From an uncultured Clostridia bacterium (lineage in GTDB: Bacteria > Bacillota > Clostridia > Peptostreptococcales > Anaerovoracaceae), in NCBI GenBank assembly GCA_938049335.1, contig CALIYX010000030.1, positions 62,001 to 126,000 of the forward strand: a DNA stretch of 64,000 bases. Direction: 5' to 3'. Numbering within the stretch: position 1 is the first letter of the stretch; every line of letters starts with the position of its first letter. A program made the translations under genes and the position numbers. The notes beneath the pieces are model-generated. The model did not search any database. It was not told the origin of the DNA and saw only the letters and a list, made by a program, of their open reading frames with translations. Positions 8,869 through 17,200 of this stretch are shown piece by piece.

Positions 8869-9717
8869 CTATTTGCTCAGATATTCCTGAAGATCAAAGT
8901 TAGCATCGTGCTTACCTAGGAACAAGGTTCCAAACTCCTGCCCCTCAAGAATCCTGTGAATTACATGAAAATCACTGCCGCTGGCTATTATCATATCTAT
9001 GCCAGAGTTTACGGCAATCTCGGCAGCTGCAATCTTTGTCGCCATGCCACCAGTCCCAACTCCAGTTCCCGTCGTCGCCTTGCCCATTGAAACAAACTTA
9101 TCGCTTAGCGATTCCACAGTGTCTATGAACTTAGCATCTGGGTTTCTGTGCGGGTCATCTGTGTAAAGTCCCTCGACATCCGAAAGGAGCATCAAAAGGT
9201 CTGCCCCTATCAAATTAGCAACGACCGCCGAAAGTCTATCATTATCTCCAAATACAGGAACTTCATCAATTTCTGATGTGGCTACGCTGTCGTTTTCGTT
9301 TACAATTGGAATTGCTCCGAGCCTTAGAAGTTCCTCAAATGTATTGCAGACATTCTCACGGCTTTCACTATGTAAAACCGTGTTCTTTGTCATCAAAATC
9401 TGACCAGCAATCTGATTGTACTCAGAAAATAGCTTCTGGTAAATCATCATAAGCCTTGCCTGCCCTACAGATGCACAAGCCTGCTTGAGCTGTATTTTTT
9501 CAGGCCTTTCCTCAAGTCTTAGAGCGCTTCTTCCCGCTGCAATAGCAGCTGATGTAACAAGCACCACATCGACATTACGGTTTCTAAGGTATGATAGTTC
9601 TCTTGTCAAAATCTCCATCTTAACAAGGTCAAGCCTGCCGCTCTCAGCATGTGTAAGCGAAGAAGATCCAACCTTGATGACTATTCTCTTTTTCTTACTT
9701 AATTCTGGTCTTCCCAT
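8869..9717 (-). CDS. proB: Glutamate 5-kinase, short form without PUA domain
   Basis: Phosphorylates glutamate to glutamyl-5-phosphate, the committed and usually feedback-inhibited step of proline synthesis. The 282 residues cover only the amino-acid-kinase domain; the C-terminal PUA domain of E. coli-type ProB (about 370 residues) is missing, as in some other Firmicutes. Visible: IVIKVGSSSLT, NENDSVATSEI, GDNDRLSA, SDVEGLYTDDPH, and GTGVGTGGMATKI. The usual VTSGAIAAG loop reads VTSAAIAAG, a Gly-to-Ala change. AGGA precedes the ATG. It starts 6 bases after the nuclease gene and just upstream of proA. Confidence 0.95.
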   Translation of the reverse strand: MGRPELSKKKRIVIKVGSSSLTHAESGRLDLVKMEILTRELSYLRNRNVDVVLVTSAAIAAGRSALRLEERPEKIQLKQACASVGQARLMMIYQKLFSEYNQIAGQILMTKNTVLHSESRENVCNTFEELLRLGAIPIVNENDSVATSEIDEVPVFGDNDRLSAVVANLIGADLLMLLSDVEGLYTDDPHRNPDAKFIDTVESLSDKFVSMGKATTGTGVGTGGMATKIAAAEIAVNSGIDMIIASGSDFHVIHRILEGQEFGTLFLGKHDANFDLQEYLSK

Positions 9718-9723
9718 ATATTC

Positions 9724-10566
9724 CTACTTCTTCTTACTATTTCCGTTCTTATAGTTTATCTCAATGTCTGGTTGTACATTATATATAAATACATTAAAGC
9801 TAATCTCATCGTCCTCTACCGACTGAGCCTCCATCTGCACTCCTCTAGCTACAAGGTCCTTCTTGTAGAAGATAGGCCTTACTCTGTAAAGCACGTGATG
9901 GTCTGTGGCTTTGATATAGTTTGCTACCATATCCTCAAAAGGAAGCATTCCCTCAACATTTAGATATCTTGTTCCCGTTATCAGGTTCTTTCTATTTGCA
10001 TTCTCTCCACTAAGCTGATACCCAATCAAATGGCAACGATTGTAAAGGTACTTATCTGCGATGAGTTTATTATACCTCTTAGTATGCCAGCCGCTAGGCT
10101 TTATCATACCTATGCTGCCTCTCTTTTCGGTCGGCATAAGATTCTTCCCCAGCATGGCCGTAGCTGGTCTACATCTCCCTAGGTGGTCTAATTCTCCATA
10201 GCTTTCAAACTCAGGACTTGAAAGTTCCTCCTCAGTGAAGCTCGGCTTATTATCATTCACTACGGCAAAGCTATACTCTGCATTATTTGGAAATGTATGT
10301 ATGACATCGCTTGCTACTAGCTTTTTCCCTTTGCTCCTTATCTGCTTGCTATTAGCTACTTTGAGTCCATCTGGAAGTTCGCCCGGCTTTGCTGGATTAA
10401 CCTTTACATTTACGCGTCTATGTATGCTTTCCCTGCCTGATGGCTCCATGCCGAGATATTCTCTCAGCGGCTGCGGTAAATCAGCCTTAAAAAGACCTAG
10501 ACCTGCGATAAGGACTGACAGGACTAAGCCTGCAATAATCTTGCTATTTTTCTTGTTATTTTTCAT
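9724..10566 (-). CDS. DNA/RNA non-specific endonuclease (EndA/DNA-entry nuclease type), membrane-anchored
   Basis: A 280-residue protein with a short basic N-terminus and one transmembrane or signal segment (KIIAGLVLSVLIAGLGLF), so the nuclease domain is outside the membrane. The beta-beta-alpha metal core reads YLYNRCHLIGYQLSGENAN, with the catalytic His in NRCH, then KNLITGTRYLNVEGM, as in streptococcal EndA-like nucleases. Likely roles are nutrient DNA degradation, competence or biofilm dispersal. A GTG at 10629 lies inside the upstream terminator, so I prefer the ATG at 10566. No ribosome binding site precedes it and a good promoter ends just before it, so the message may be leaderless. 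It is the first gene of the proBA operon. Confidence 0.85.
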   Translation of the reverse strand: MKNNKKNSKIIAGLVLSVLIAGLGLFKADLPQPLREYLGMEPSGRESIHRRVNVKVNPAKPGELPDGLKVANSKQIRSKGKKLVASDVIHTFPNNAEYSFAVVNDNKPSFTEEELSSPEFESYGELDHLGRCRPATAMLGKNLMPTEKRGSIGMIKPSGWHTKRYNKLIADKYLYNRCHLIGYQLSGENANRKNLITGTRYLNVEGMLPFEDMVANYIKATDHHVLYRVRPIFYKKDLVARGVQMEAQSVEDDEISFNVFIYNVQPDIEINYKNGNSKKK

Positions 10567-10574
10567 ATAAGTAT

Positions 10575-10603
10575 ATAATAAATTATTCCCTTTGTTTTGT
10601 AAA
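10575..10603 (-). promoter_or_regulatory. Promoter of the nuclease-proBA operon
   Basis: Minus strand: TTTACA (10598-10603), 17 bases, TATTAT (10575-10580). The expected start point falls at about 10567-10569, one to three bases before the ATG at 10566. Confidence 0.6.
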
Positions 10604-10620
10604 TGACTTGATTTCTTAGA

Positions 10621-10658
10621 TAAAAACACGGCATAACTCTAAGATTAGAATTATGCCG
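10621..10658 (-). terminator. Terminator after the flavodiiron protein gene
   Basis: An inverted repeat with outer arms CGGCATAA/TTATGCCG (10629-10642 and 10645-10658, one mismatch), followed on the minus strand by TGTTTTTA. Confidence 0.75.
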
Positions 10659-10726
10659 CTAAATTTAAATTTGGCTAATTATATTTACCCACTATGCATT
10701 CTCTTTGATGAACACACGAGCAGCTA

Positions 10727-11935
10727 TTAGTAGCTCTGTGACATCGATTCGATGATACTGTCTGCTAGTGAATCTAGCTCGCTTTCTGTCATCTTTGATA
10801 CTGATGATAGTACAGAAACTTCTTCGTTTAGAACTGTCATCTGCTTCATCTCGTCAAGTGTTTCGTTGATCAAAACGCTTGCCTGTGGAGCCCATGAACC
10901 GTTCTCAACTACTGCAACCACTCTCTTCTGCAAGTTAAGTCTCTTCATGTCCTGAACGAAGTTCTCCATTGCTGGGAATACGTTTAGGTTATATGTTGCT
11001 GAAAGAAGCGCTAGGTGGCTGTACTTGAAAGCCTCTCCGATTAGATATGATACATGTGTCTTTGATACATCGTACATGTGCACCTTGTGCATTCCTTTTT
11101 CGTGTAGCTTTGTAGCTAGGATGTGAGCTGCGTTCTCTGTATTTCCGTACATTGAAGCGTAGCATAGTAGAACGCCCTTCTCCTCTGGTGTGTATGTAGC
11201 CCAGTGGATGTACTTATCAAGGATATAGCCGATGTCCTTACGCCATACTGGTCCGTGAAGTGGGCAGATAATCTTAATATCAATTGTCTGTGCCTTCTTT
11301 AGCAGATCCATAACCTCTGGTCCATACTTACCTACGATATTTGTGTAGTAGCGTCTTGCTTCATTTAGCCACTCTCCATCAAAGTCTACTTCGTCAGCAA
11401 ATAGTGCGCCGTCTAGTGACTTGAATGAACCGAATGCGTCAGCACTGAAAAGCACTCCGTCTGTTGTATCGAATGTTACCATTGCCTCTGGCCAGTGAAC
11501 CATAGGCGCCTCTACGAAGACAACATTGTGCTTACCAAAGCTCATTGTATCTCCCTCAGCAACCTGGATGAAGTTCTCGTCAACTGTGTAGCCGAACTGG
11601 TGCATTAGCATTAGCGACTTCTCTGTTGATACAATCTTTACATCTGGATATCTGAGAATAATCTCTTCCATTGATGCACAGTGATCTGGCTCCATGTGGT
11701 TGATTACCATGTAGTCGAGCTTTCTTCCGTCAAGAACATACTCTACGTTTTCGATAAACTGACGTCCTACTGACCAGTCTGCTGTATCAAAAAGAACTGT
11801 CTTTTCATCTAGTAATAGATATGAGTTATATGAGACTCCATCTTCGATTGGATGAATGTTTTCAAAGAGGTGAAGCCTTTTGTCATTTCCACCGACCCAA
11901 AATAGATCTTCGGTTACTTTTCTAACACAATGCAT
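10727..11935 (-). CDS. Flavodiiron protein (FprA-type A-flavoprotein)
   Basis: Reduces O2 to water and/or NO to N2O in anaerobes, taking electrons from rubredoxin. The N-terminal metallo-beta-lactamase domain has every diiron ligand at the family spacing: H80, E82, D84, H147, D166, H227. The C-terminal flavodoxin domain starts near residue 255 and has the FMN-phosphate loop SMYGNTENAA. The total of 402 residues is standard for the class without extra domains. Its ATG overlaps the stop of the rubredoxin-bearing gene upstream by one base (TAATG), with AAGGAGG just before, so the two are translationally coupled. This implies that the upstream fusion supplies its electrons. A terminator follows. 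Confidence 0.95.
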   Translation of the reverse strand: MHCVRKVTEDLFWVGGNDKRLHLFENIHPIEDGVSYNSYLLLDEKTVLFDTADWSVGRQFIENVEYVLDGRKLDYMVINHMEPDHCASMEEIILRYPDVKIVSTEKSLMLMHQFGYTVDENFIQVAEGDTMSFGKHNVVFVEAPMVHWPEAMVTFDTTDGVLFSADAFGSFKSLDGALFADEVDFDGEWLNEARRYYTNIVGKYGPEVMDLLKKAQTIDIKIICPLHGPVWRKDIGYILDKYIHWATYTPEEKGVLLCYASMYGNTENAAHILATKLHEKGMHKVHMYDVSKTHVSYLIGEAFKYSHLALLSATYNLNVFPAMENFVQDMKRLNLQKRVVAVVENGSWAPQASVLINETLDEMKQMTVLNEEVSVLSSVSKMTESELDSLADSIIESMSQSY

Positions 11936-13857
11936 TATTTTTCCTCCTTCTTAGGCTGTTCTACTTTGATAAAGCCTGTTTTCTCTTCTCCGCAAAGTGG
12001 ACATATCCACTCTTCTGGTAGTGATTCAAATGTTGTTCCGATGCTTACTCCGCCTTCTTCGTCTCCCTTTGCTGGGTCGTATTCATATCCACATCCCTTG
12101 CAAACGTAAAGTTCCCATGGTGAAGGCTCCTTGAGTACTGTTGCCTTTCTCATCTTAACACGTGGTGGAGCTGGTTTCTTCTCCTTACCATTATCTAGTG
12201 CCTTTGTGAGTAGTGGCAAGATCTCCATTACATCTCCTACGATTCCGTAGTCAGCGTTCTTGAAGATAGGTGCATTCTTGCTCTTATTGATTGCTACGAT
12301 TGTTGTAGCTTCCTTGATTCCCTTTAGGTGCTGTCCAGCTCCTGAGATACCGCAAGCGATATATAGGTTACCTGAGAACTTCTGTCCTGACATACCTACG
12401 TATCTGTCTAGTGGAACATACTTAAGTGTCTCAGCTACTGGTCTTGATGAACCTATTGCTGCTCCTGCCTGCTTAGCAAGATCTTCAATAAGCTTCATAT
12501 TCTTCTTCTCTCCTATACCCTTACCTGCTGATACTACTCTGTCTGCATCAACGATTGGCGTATTAGGATCGATGCCTACTGTGAAGTCAAATCCGTCTGA
12601 CTTAAGTGCTGAAACAAGCTGATCCACCTGCTCCTGAGCACTTCCTGAGAACATAATCTTCTTTCTCTGTCCTGTGATAGGTCCCTTCTGAGCTGCTGGT
12701 GCCGCCTGCTGTGGTGCCTTACCTAGGATATGTGCTGCAATTACGACTCTCTGGATTTCGTTTGTACCTTCATAGATAGTTGTAATCTTAGCATCTCTGT
12801 AAGCTCTCTCAACTTCCATACCCTTGAGGTATCCTGTACCACCAAAGATCTGAAGTGAATCGTTACAAATCTCAAGCGCTGCGTCTGAAGCATACTGCTT
12901 AGCCATAGCTGATTCCATTCCGAATGGCTCGTGGTGTTCCTTTAGCTCAGCTGCTGAGTAGACAAGGAATCTTGACATTCTCAGTTTTGTAGCCATATCA
13001 GCAATCTTGAATGAGTTAATCTGCTGGTGTGCGATTGGAATACCGAACTGGATTCTCTCAAGCGCATACTCAACCGCTGCCTCATAAGCTCCCTGTGCAA
13101 TACCTAGAGCCTGGGAAGCGATACCGATTCTTCCGCCATCAAGAGTTGAAAGGGCAATCTTGAAGCCCTGGCCTTCCTTACCTAGTAGGTTTTCCTTTGG
13201 AACCTTTACATCGTTAAAGATAAGCTCAGCTGTTGATGATGATCTGATACCCATCTTGTCGTAGTGGTCACCAAACTCAAAGCCTTCCCAGCCCTTCTCT
13301 ACAATGAAAGCACTGATACCCTTTGTTCCGATGTTTGGTGTAGTAACCGCAAATACAACATACGTGTCTGCAATTGGAGCGTTTGTGATAAAGATCTTGT
13401 TACCGTTTAGTAGGTAGTAGTCTCCCTTTAGCTCAGCGGTTGTTTCTGTTCCTCCGGCATCTGATCCTGCATTAGGCTCTGTAAGACCGAAAGCACCTAG
13501 CTTCTCACCCTTTGCTAGTGGAACTAGATACTTCTGCTTCTGTTCCTCTGTACCATATGCGAAAATAGGATATGAACCTAGTGAAACATGTGCTGATAGG
13601 ATTACACCTGTACCACCGTCAACCCTTGAAAGTTCCTCAACTGCAATTGCATAGCTTATTGCGTCAAGCCCTGCTCCACCGTACTTCTTTGGATATGGTG
13701 TTCCCATAATTCCAAGCTTCGCCATTTTCTTTACGACGTCGTGCGGAAATTCATTTTTCTGATCTAGCATGAATGCAATAGGCTTTACTTCTTCCTCTGC
13801 AAATTTTCTAATCTTAGCTCTAAACTCTTCATGAGCTTCAGTTGTCTTAAAAAGCAT
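11935..13857 (-). CDS. Acyl-CoA dehydrogenase / ETF-alpha FAD domain / rubredoxin fusion
   Basis: A three-part electron-transfer protein of 640 residues. Residues 1-378 are a complete acyl-CoA dehydrogenase with the catalytic glutamate in IYEGTNEIQR (E363). Residues about 440-553 match the C-terminal FAD-binding domain of ETF alpha (VSAGKGIGE, SRPVAET, ACGISGAGQHLKGI, VAINKSKNAPIF). Residues 584-632 are a rubredoxin with CKGCG and CPLCG (C586, C589, C619, C622). The ETF-alpha N-terminal domain and ETF-beta are absent. A proline/alanine linker (near 380-395) separates the first two parts. With the coupled flavodiiron gene, the likely path is acyl-CoA to FAD to FAD to Fe to O2 or NO; this is inferred. 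AAGGAGG precedes the ATG. Confidence 0.92.
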   Translation of the reverse strand: MLFKTTEAHEEFRAKIRKFAEEEVKPIAFMLDQKNEFPHDVVKKMAKLGIMGTPYPKKYGGAGLDAISYAIAVEELSRVDGGTGVILSAHVSLGSYPIFAYGTEEQKQKYLVPLAKGEKLGAFGLTEPNAGSDAGGTETTAELKGDYYLLNGNKIFITNAPIADTYVVFAVTTPNIGTKGISAFIVEKGWEGFEFGDHYDKMGIRSSSTAELIFNDVKVPKENLLGKEGQGFKIALSTLDGGRIGIASQALGIAQGAYEAAVEYALERIQFGIPIAHQQINSFKIADMATKLRMSRFLVYSAAELKEHHEPFGMESAMAKQYASDAALEICNDSLQIFGGTGYLKGMEVERAYRDAKITTIYEGTNEIQRVVIAAHILGKAPQQAAPAAQKGPITGQRKKIMFSGSAQEQVDQLVSALKSDGFDFTVGIDPNTPIVDADRVVSAGKGIGEKKNMKLIEDLAKQAGAAIGSSRPVAETLKYVPLDRYVGMSGQKFSGNLYIACGISGAGQHLKGIKEATTIVAINKSKNAPIFKNADYGIVGDVMEILPLLTKALDNGKEKKPAPPRVKMRKATVLKEPSPWELYVCKGCGYEYDPAKGDEEGGVSIGTTFESLPEEWICPLCGEEKTGFIKVEQPKKEEK

Positions 13858-13919
13858 GTTAATTACCTCCTTGCTTTAAAACATTTACCTTAATTCTTAT
13901 TGTACCCAATTTATTTTTA

Positions 13920-13955
13920 GTCAGTAGTGACATTTGCAACTTTTTGTAATATAAT
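13920..13955 (+). promoter_or_regulatory. Promoter of the Crp/Fnr gene with an overlapping dyad
   Basis: GTGACA (13927-13932), 17 bases, TATAAT (13950-13955). The imperfect dyad GTCA-N4-TGAC (13920-13931) overlaps the -35 and lies in the intergenic region shared with the divergent dehydrogenase gene, so it is a candidate operator. Neither protein nor effector is known. Confidence 0.5.
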
Positions 13956-13993
13956 TTGATTAAATAGTGAAAAAATATTTCAGGAGGTAATTT

Positions 13994-14719
13994 ATGGCCA
14001 AGACACAAATTCTTGATAACATTTCTGAAAAGTCCCTAGCAAGCATATTTCCATGCTTTAATCCTATATACAGAAACTATAATCGCGGTGAGTTAATCAT
14101 GATGTATCAAAGCTCTCAGGCAGAGCCCAAGCAGATTGCTATTGTGAAATCAGGTCAAGCTAGGCTTGAGTTCCTCAACGAGTACGGTGACCTTTATGTG
14201 CTCGAGCGCTATAAGAGCGGTGATTTATTTGGTGAGCCTTTTTCCTTGCCACTTTCGGATTTTGAGTACATGGTTACTGCAGAAGAAGACTGCAGAGTTG
14301 TTTACTTAGATTACAAACATATAATAACGCCTTGTGAAAAGCTCTGCGAGCATCACAGCCAGATTATCAGCAATCTCTTTGTTATGTCTGCCCAAAGAGC
14401 ACAGGAGTTATCTTTTCATCTTTCTATAGTTAAGCAGGGTAGCATTAGAAATAAGCTTCTCGCTTATCTTCAGTATGCGCGTATGGCAAATAGAGTCGCT
14501 TCGGAAAATAAGCCGCCTACATCAACCAAGGAAGTACATGGCCTCAAAGTCTCGCTCAAGGATAAATCTAGCAACGAATTCTTCGAAATTCCGATGAGCC
14601 TAGCTGAGCTTGCGGAGTACATCTCAGTCGACCGCTCTGCAATGATGCGAGAAATAAAGTCAATGAAAAACGACGGCATCATAGATAGCCGCCGCCGGGA
14701 ATTTAAACTTTTGATATAG
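13994..14719 (+). CDS. Crp/Fnr family transcriptional regulator
   Basis: A 241-residue regulator with an N-terminal cyclic-nucleotide-binding-type beta-roll (residues about 20-125; SGDLFGEPFSLP corresponds to the phosphate cassette) and a C-terminal winged helix (about 150-240; SLAELAEYISVDRSAMMREI is the recognition region). The N-terminal Cys cluster that binds the Fe-S centre in Fnr is absent; only scattered cysteines (C21, C96, C112 and C116 approximately) occur. AGGAGGT precedes the ATG. It is divergent from the dehydrogenase-rubredoxin/flavodiiron operon, so it may sense NO, O2 or redox state and control that operon; this rests on position only. The terminator at 14729 follows. Confidence 0.88.
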   Translation: MAKTQILDNISEKSLASIFPCFNPIYRNYNRGELIMMYQSSQAEPKQIAIVKSGQARLEFLNEYGDLYVLERYKSGDLFGEPFSLPLSDFEYMVTAEEDCRVVYLDYKHIITPCEKLCEHHSQIISNLFVMSAQRAQELSFHLSIVKQGSIRNKLLAYLQYARMANRVASENKPPTSTKEVHGLKVSLKDKSSNEFFEIPMSLAELAEYISVDRSAMMREIKSMKNDGIIDSRRREFKLLI

Positions 14720-14728
14720 TATGTTTAA

Positions 14729-14759
14729 ACGTCACGCATGGTCTGCGTGGCGTTTTTAT
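14729..14759 (+). terminator. Terminator of the Crp/Fnr gene
   Basis: A 10-bp stem (arms 14729-14738 and 14744-14753, one G-U) with loop TGGTC and the tail TTTTTATA. It abuts the end of convergent scpB and may also stop that transcript, though the minus-side T tract is short. Confidence 0.82.
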
Positions 14760-15331
14760 ACATCTATCTTCATCTGAAGATATGATGAATCCTCATCTCT
14801 GTCGATTACGAAATCCTCGTGCTCCTCAAACTCCGGAAGCTCTTTGATATTCGTAAGTCCAAACTGCTTGAGGAAATTATCTGTCGTTGCATAAAGAATA
14901 GGTCTTCCAATTCCTTCTGATCTACCCTTTTCGCAAATCAAGTCCTTCTTCATGAGACCTTCTATAATTCTGTCACTCTTGATTCCCCTGATTGAGTCGA
15001 TTTCTGACCTAGTTACAGGTTGCTTATATGCCACAATAGCAAGCGTCTCTAGTGCAGCCTGAGTCAATTTCTTGGTCTTAACTGGCCTGCAAAGTCTTTC
15101 TATTGCATCTGCATTTTCAGCTCTAGTTGCGAACTGGAAGGAATTTTTCACGCGTCTAATCATAATCCCGCGTCCCTCCTGCTCATACTCATTCATGAGC
15201 TCTAGAAAGCAATCTAACGCCTCTTCCTTTGTTATCTCTGCTGCATCAGCAGCATCCTTTACATCAAGAGGCTCTCCCCATATATACATTAATGATTCAA
15301 GCGTTGACTTTGCTCTTTTTTTACTGTACAT
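14756..15331 (-). CDS. scpB: Segregation and condensation protein B
   Basis: Kleisin-associated winged-helix subunit of the SMC-ScpAB condensin, needed for chromosome compaction and segregation. The 191 residues match the family. Visible: LESLMYIWGEPLDVKDAAD at the N-terminus, LTQAALETLAIVAYKQPVTR followed by IRGIKSDRIIEGL (first winged helix), and GRPILYATTDNFLKQFGL. The start at 15331 has GGAGG 6 bases upstream and overlaps the scpA stop by 11 bases; an ATG at 15352 precedes that site. It is the last gene of the queT-led operon. Confidence 0.95.
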   Translation of the reverse strand: MYSKKRAKSTLESLMYIWGEPLDVKDAADAAEITKEEALDCFLELMNEYEQEGRGIMIRRVKNSFQFATRAENADAIERLCRPVKTKKLTQAALETLAIVAYKQPVTRSEIDSIRGIKSDRIIEGLMKKDLICEKGRSEGIGRPILYATTDNFLKQFGLTNIKELPEFEEHEDFVIDRDEDSSYLQMKIDV

Positions 15332-16097
15332 CGATTGCCTCCTTACTCTCATCTATCCCTTCGGTGCTGATTGATATCTCACCATACATCTTATCTTGCT
15401 CAGCTCTTATCTGCCTATCCTTCATCATCTGAAGGACTGAAGCAAAGGTCACAATCACATCGTACCTGCTTTTTTTGTTCGGTACCAGGTCCTTTAGCGA
15501 TAGCCTTTTGATACCGCCTTTTATCGCATTTTTTATTTTGTCCTTGATGAAGCTTATGCGACTTTCTATAGACGCCTTCTCACGTTCCACTTTTTGATAG
15601 TGAGACTTAACTACAGCTACGCGTTTTTCTCTCTCGAGGAATAGTTTAAATGTGCTAATGAAGCTTTCCATTGATAGATTGAGAACCTCATCTGGATTCT
15701 CAGTGTATATTGAAATATCCTCAGCAGGCTTTTCGTAAATCAGGCAGTTTTCCTCAAACCTTCTGCCAAGTTCATCCGACATCTGTCTGAAGCGCTTGTA
15801 CTCTAGGAGTCTTTCGACGAGCTCATTTCTTGGATCTTCTATAGTAGCATCTATACCCTCTTCGCTCATGCGTGGAAGAATCATTCGTGATTTTATCTCT
15901 ATCAAAGTTGCCGCAAGCACCATAAACTCAGCTGATACAGCAATATCAGCCTCCTTCATCTCATTCAGATATCCGACATACTGCTCTGTAATCTCAGAAA
16001 TCTGAATATCGTATATGCTCATTTTGGCGCTTTCTATGAGGTAGACCAAAAGGTCAAAAGGTCCCTCAAAGCTCGACAATACTACTTTATAACTCAT
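15321..16097 (-). CDS. scpA: Segregation and condensation protein A (kleisin)
   Basis: Kleisin that bridges the SMC heads and binds ScpB. The 258 residues are typical. Visible: the N-terminal FEGPFDLLVYLIESAKMSIY motif, ISEITEQYVGYL, LVMAATLIEIKSRM-like segment (AEFMVLAATLIEIKSRMILP), and a C-terminal helical kleisin part ending DRQIRAEQDKMYGEI. Its ATG overlaps the mtnA stop by one base (TAATG), with GAGAGGG before it, so translation is probably coupled. Confidence 0.95.
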   Translation of the reverse strand: MSYKVVLSSFEGPFDLLVYLIESAKMSIYDIQISEITEQYVGYLNEMKEADIAVSAEFMVLAATLIEIKSRMILPRMSEEGIDATIEDPRNELVERLLEYKRFRQMSDELGRRFEENCLIYEKPAEDISIYTENPDEVLNLSMESFISTFKLFLEREKRVAVVKSHYQKVEREKASIESRISFIKDKIKNAIKGGIKRLSLKDLVPNKKSRYDVIVTFASVLQMMKDRQIRAEQDKMYGEISISTEGIDESKEAIDVQ

Positions 16098-17182
16098 TAC
16101 CCTCTCATAAGCCTCGCTAGGTTCTCCTTGTAGGGAGGTCTAACTATACCCTTTTCGGTTACTATAGCAGTTATATATTCTGCCTTTGTCACATCAAATG
16201 ACGGATTATACGTCTTGATTCCACTTGGTGCCATATCCTTTTCGTACCACATCTTATAAATCTCATCCCCTTTGCGAAGCTCTATCGGAATGTCCTCTCC
16301 TGTCTCCGTCTCAAGATCTATTGTTGATGTAGGCACAAACATGTAAAACGGTATGCCATATTCCTTTGCCAAAATTGCAACTGCCGATGTTCCAATTTTG
16401 TTGGCTCCATCACCGTTTGCTGCAAGCCTATCGCAACCTACTACAACAGCATCTATCCAGCCGTTTTTCATGACTATTGATGCCATGTTATCGCAGATTA
16501 AAGTCACATCTATGCCAGCCTTATCTAGCTCCCAGGCTGTAAGCCTGGCCCCTTGAAGAAGCGGTCTAGTCTCATCAGCAAAAACCTTGAAATCATATCC
16601 CCTCTCGTGTCCTAGGTAAAGCGGCGAAAGGCAGGTTCCATACATGGCTGTTGCTATGGTCCCTGCATTGCAGTGGGTCAATATTCCCATGTTCTTATCT
16701 AGCAAGCTAAGCCCGTGTTCACCCATGGCCTTGCACGATGCGATATCCTCGTCCATGATAGCCTTTGCTTCTTGCGTCAAAGCTTCCTCTAGTTCTGATA
16801 GAGCAGTATCGCAAAGCAAAGATTCTTTGTCAAAATCATTTAGCTTTCTATCTAGCCTTTTCTGCATTCTTTTGATTGCCCACTCTAGGTTTACTGCCGT
16901 AGGCCTTGAAGAAATCAGGTAATCGCCTATTTCCTTTGATAGTCCTAGGTACTCAGCTGCGCTGCCATTAAAGCTCTGTGCCTCTAGCTCTGTTCTTAGC
17001 GAAACCAAAAAACCAAAAGCCGAAGCAACGCCTATCGCAGGTGCTCCTCTAACTCTGAGCGAGTGAATAGCCTCCCAGACATCCTCCTTGCATTTCAGCT
17101 CTATATAGCGTTCTTCTGCCGGAAGCAGGGTCTGGTCAAGTATATATAATTTTTTCTCCTTATATTCTATAGGTGAAATCAT
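16097..17182 (-). CDS. mtnA: S-methyl-5-thioribose-1-phosphate isomerase
   Basis: Isomerises methylthioribose-1-phosphate to the ribulose form in methionine salvage. The 361 residues fit. Visible: LRVRGAPAIGVASAFGF, the active-site cysteine region ILTHCNAGTIATAMYGT, VFADETRPLLQGARLTA, VVVGCDRLAANGDGANKIGT (Asp of the acid/base pair), and PSGIKTYNPSFDVTKAEYI. Homology to eIF2B-like subunits is known, but the full active-site set supports MtnA. No other salvage genes (mtnK, mtnN) are nearby, so the source of substrate is not shown here. GGAG lies 11 bases before the ATG. Confidence 0.93.
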   Translation of the reverse strand: MISPIEYKEKKLYILDQTLLPAEERYIELKCKEDVWEAIHSLRVRGAPAIGVASAFGFLVSLRTELEAQSFNGSAAEYLGLSKEIGDYLISSRPTAVNLEWAIKRMQKRLDRKLNDFDKESLLCDTALSELEEALTQEAKAIMDEDIASCKAMGEHGLSLLDKNMGILTHCNAGTIATAMYGTCLSPLYLGHERGYDFKVFADETRPLLQGARLTAWELDKAGIDVTLICDNMASIVMKNGWIDAVVVGCDRLAANGDGANKIGTSAVAILAKEYGIPFYMFVPTSTIDLETETGEDIPIELRKGDEIYKMWYEKDMAPSGIKTYNPSFDVTKAEYITAIVTEKGIVRPPYKENLARLMRG

Positions 17183-17200
17183 AAGGTTCTATCTCCAAAA

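Noticed and set aside
10567..10629. GTG start of the nuclease at 10629
   Set aside because: It lies inside the terminator of the upstream operon and upstream of the likely promoter.
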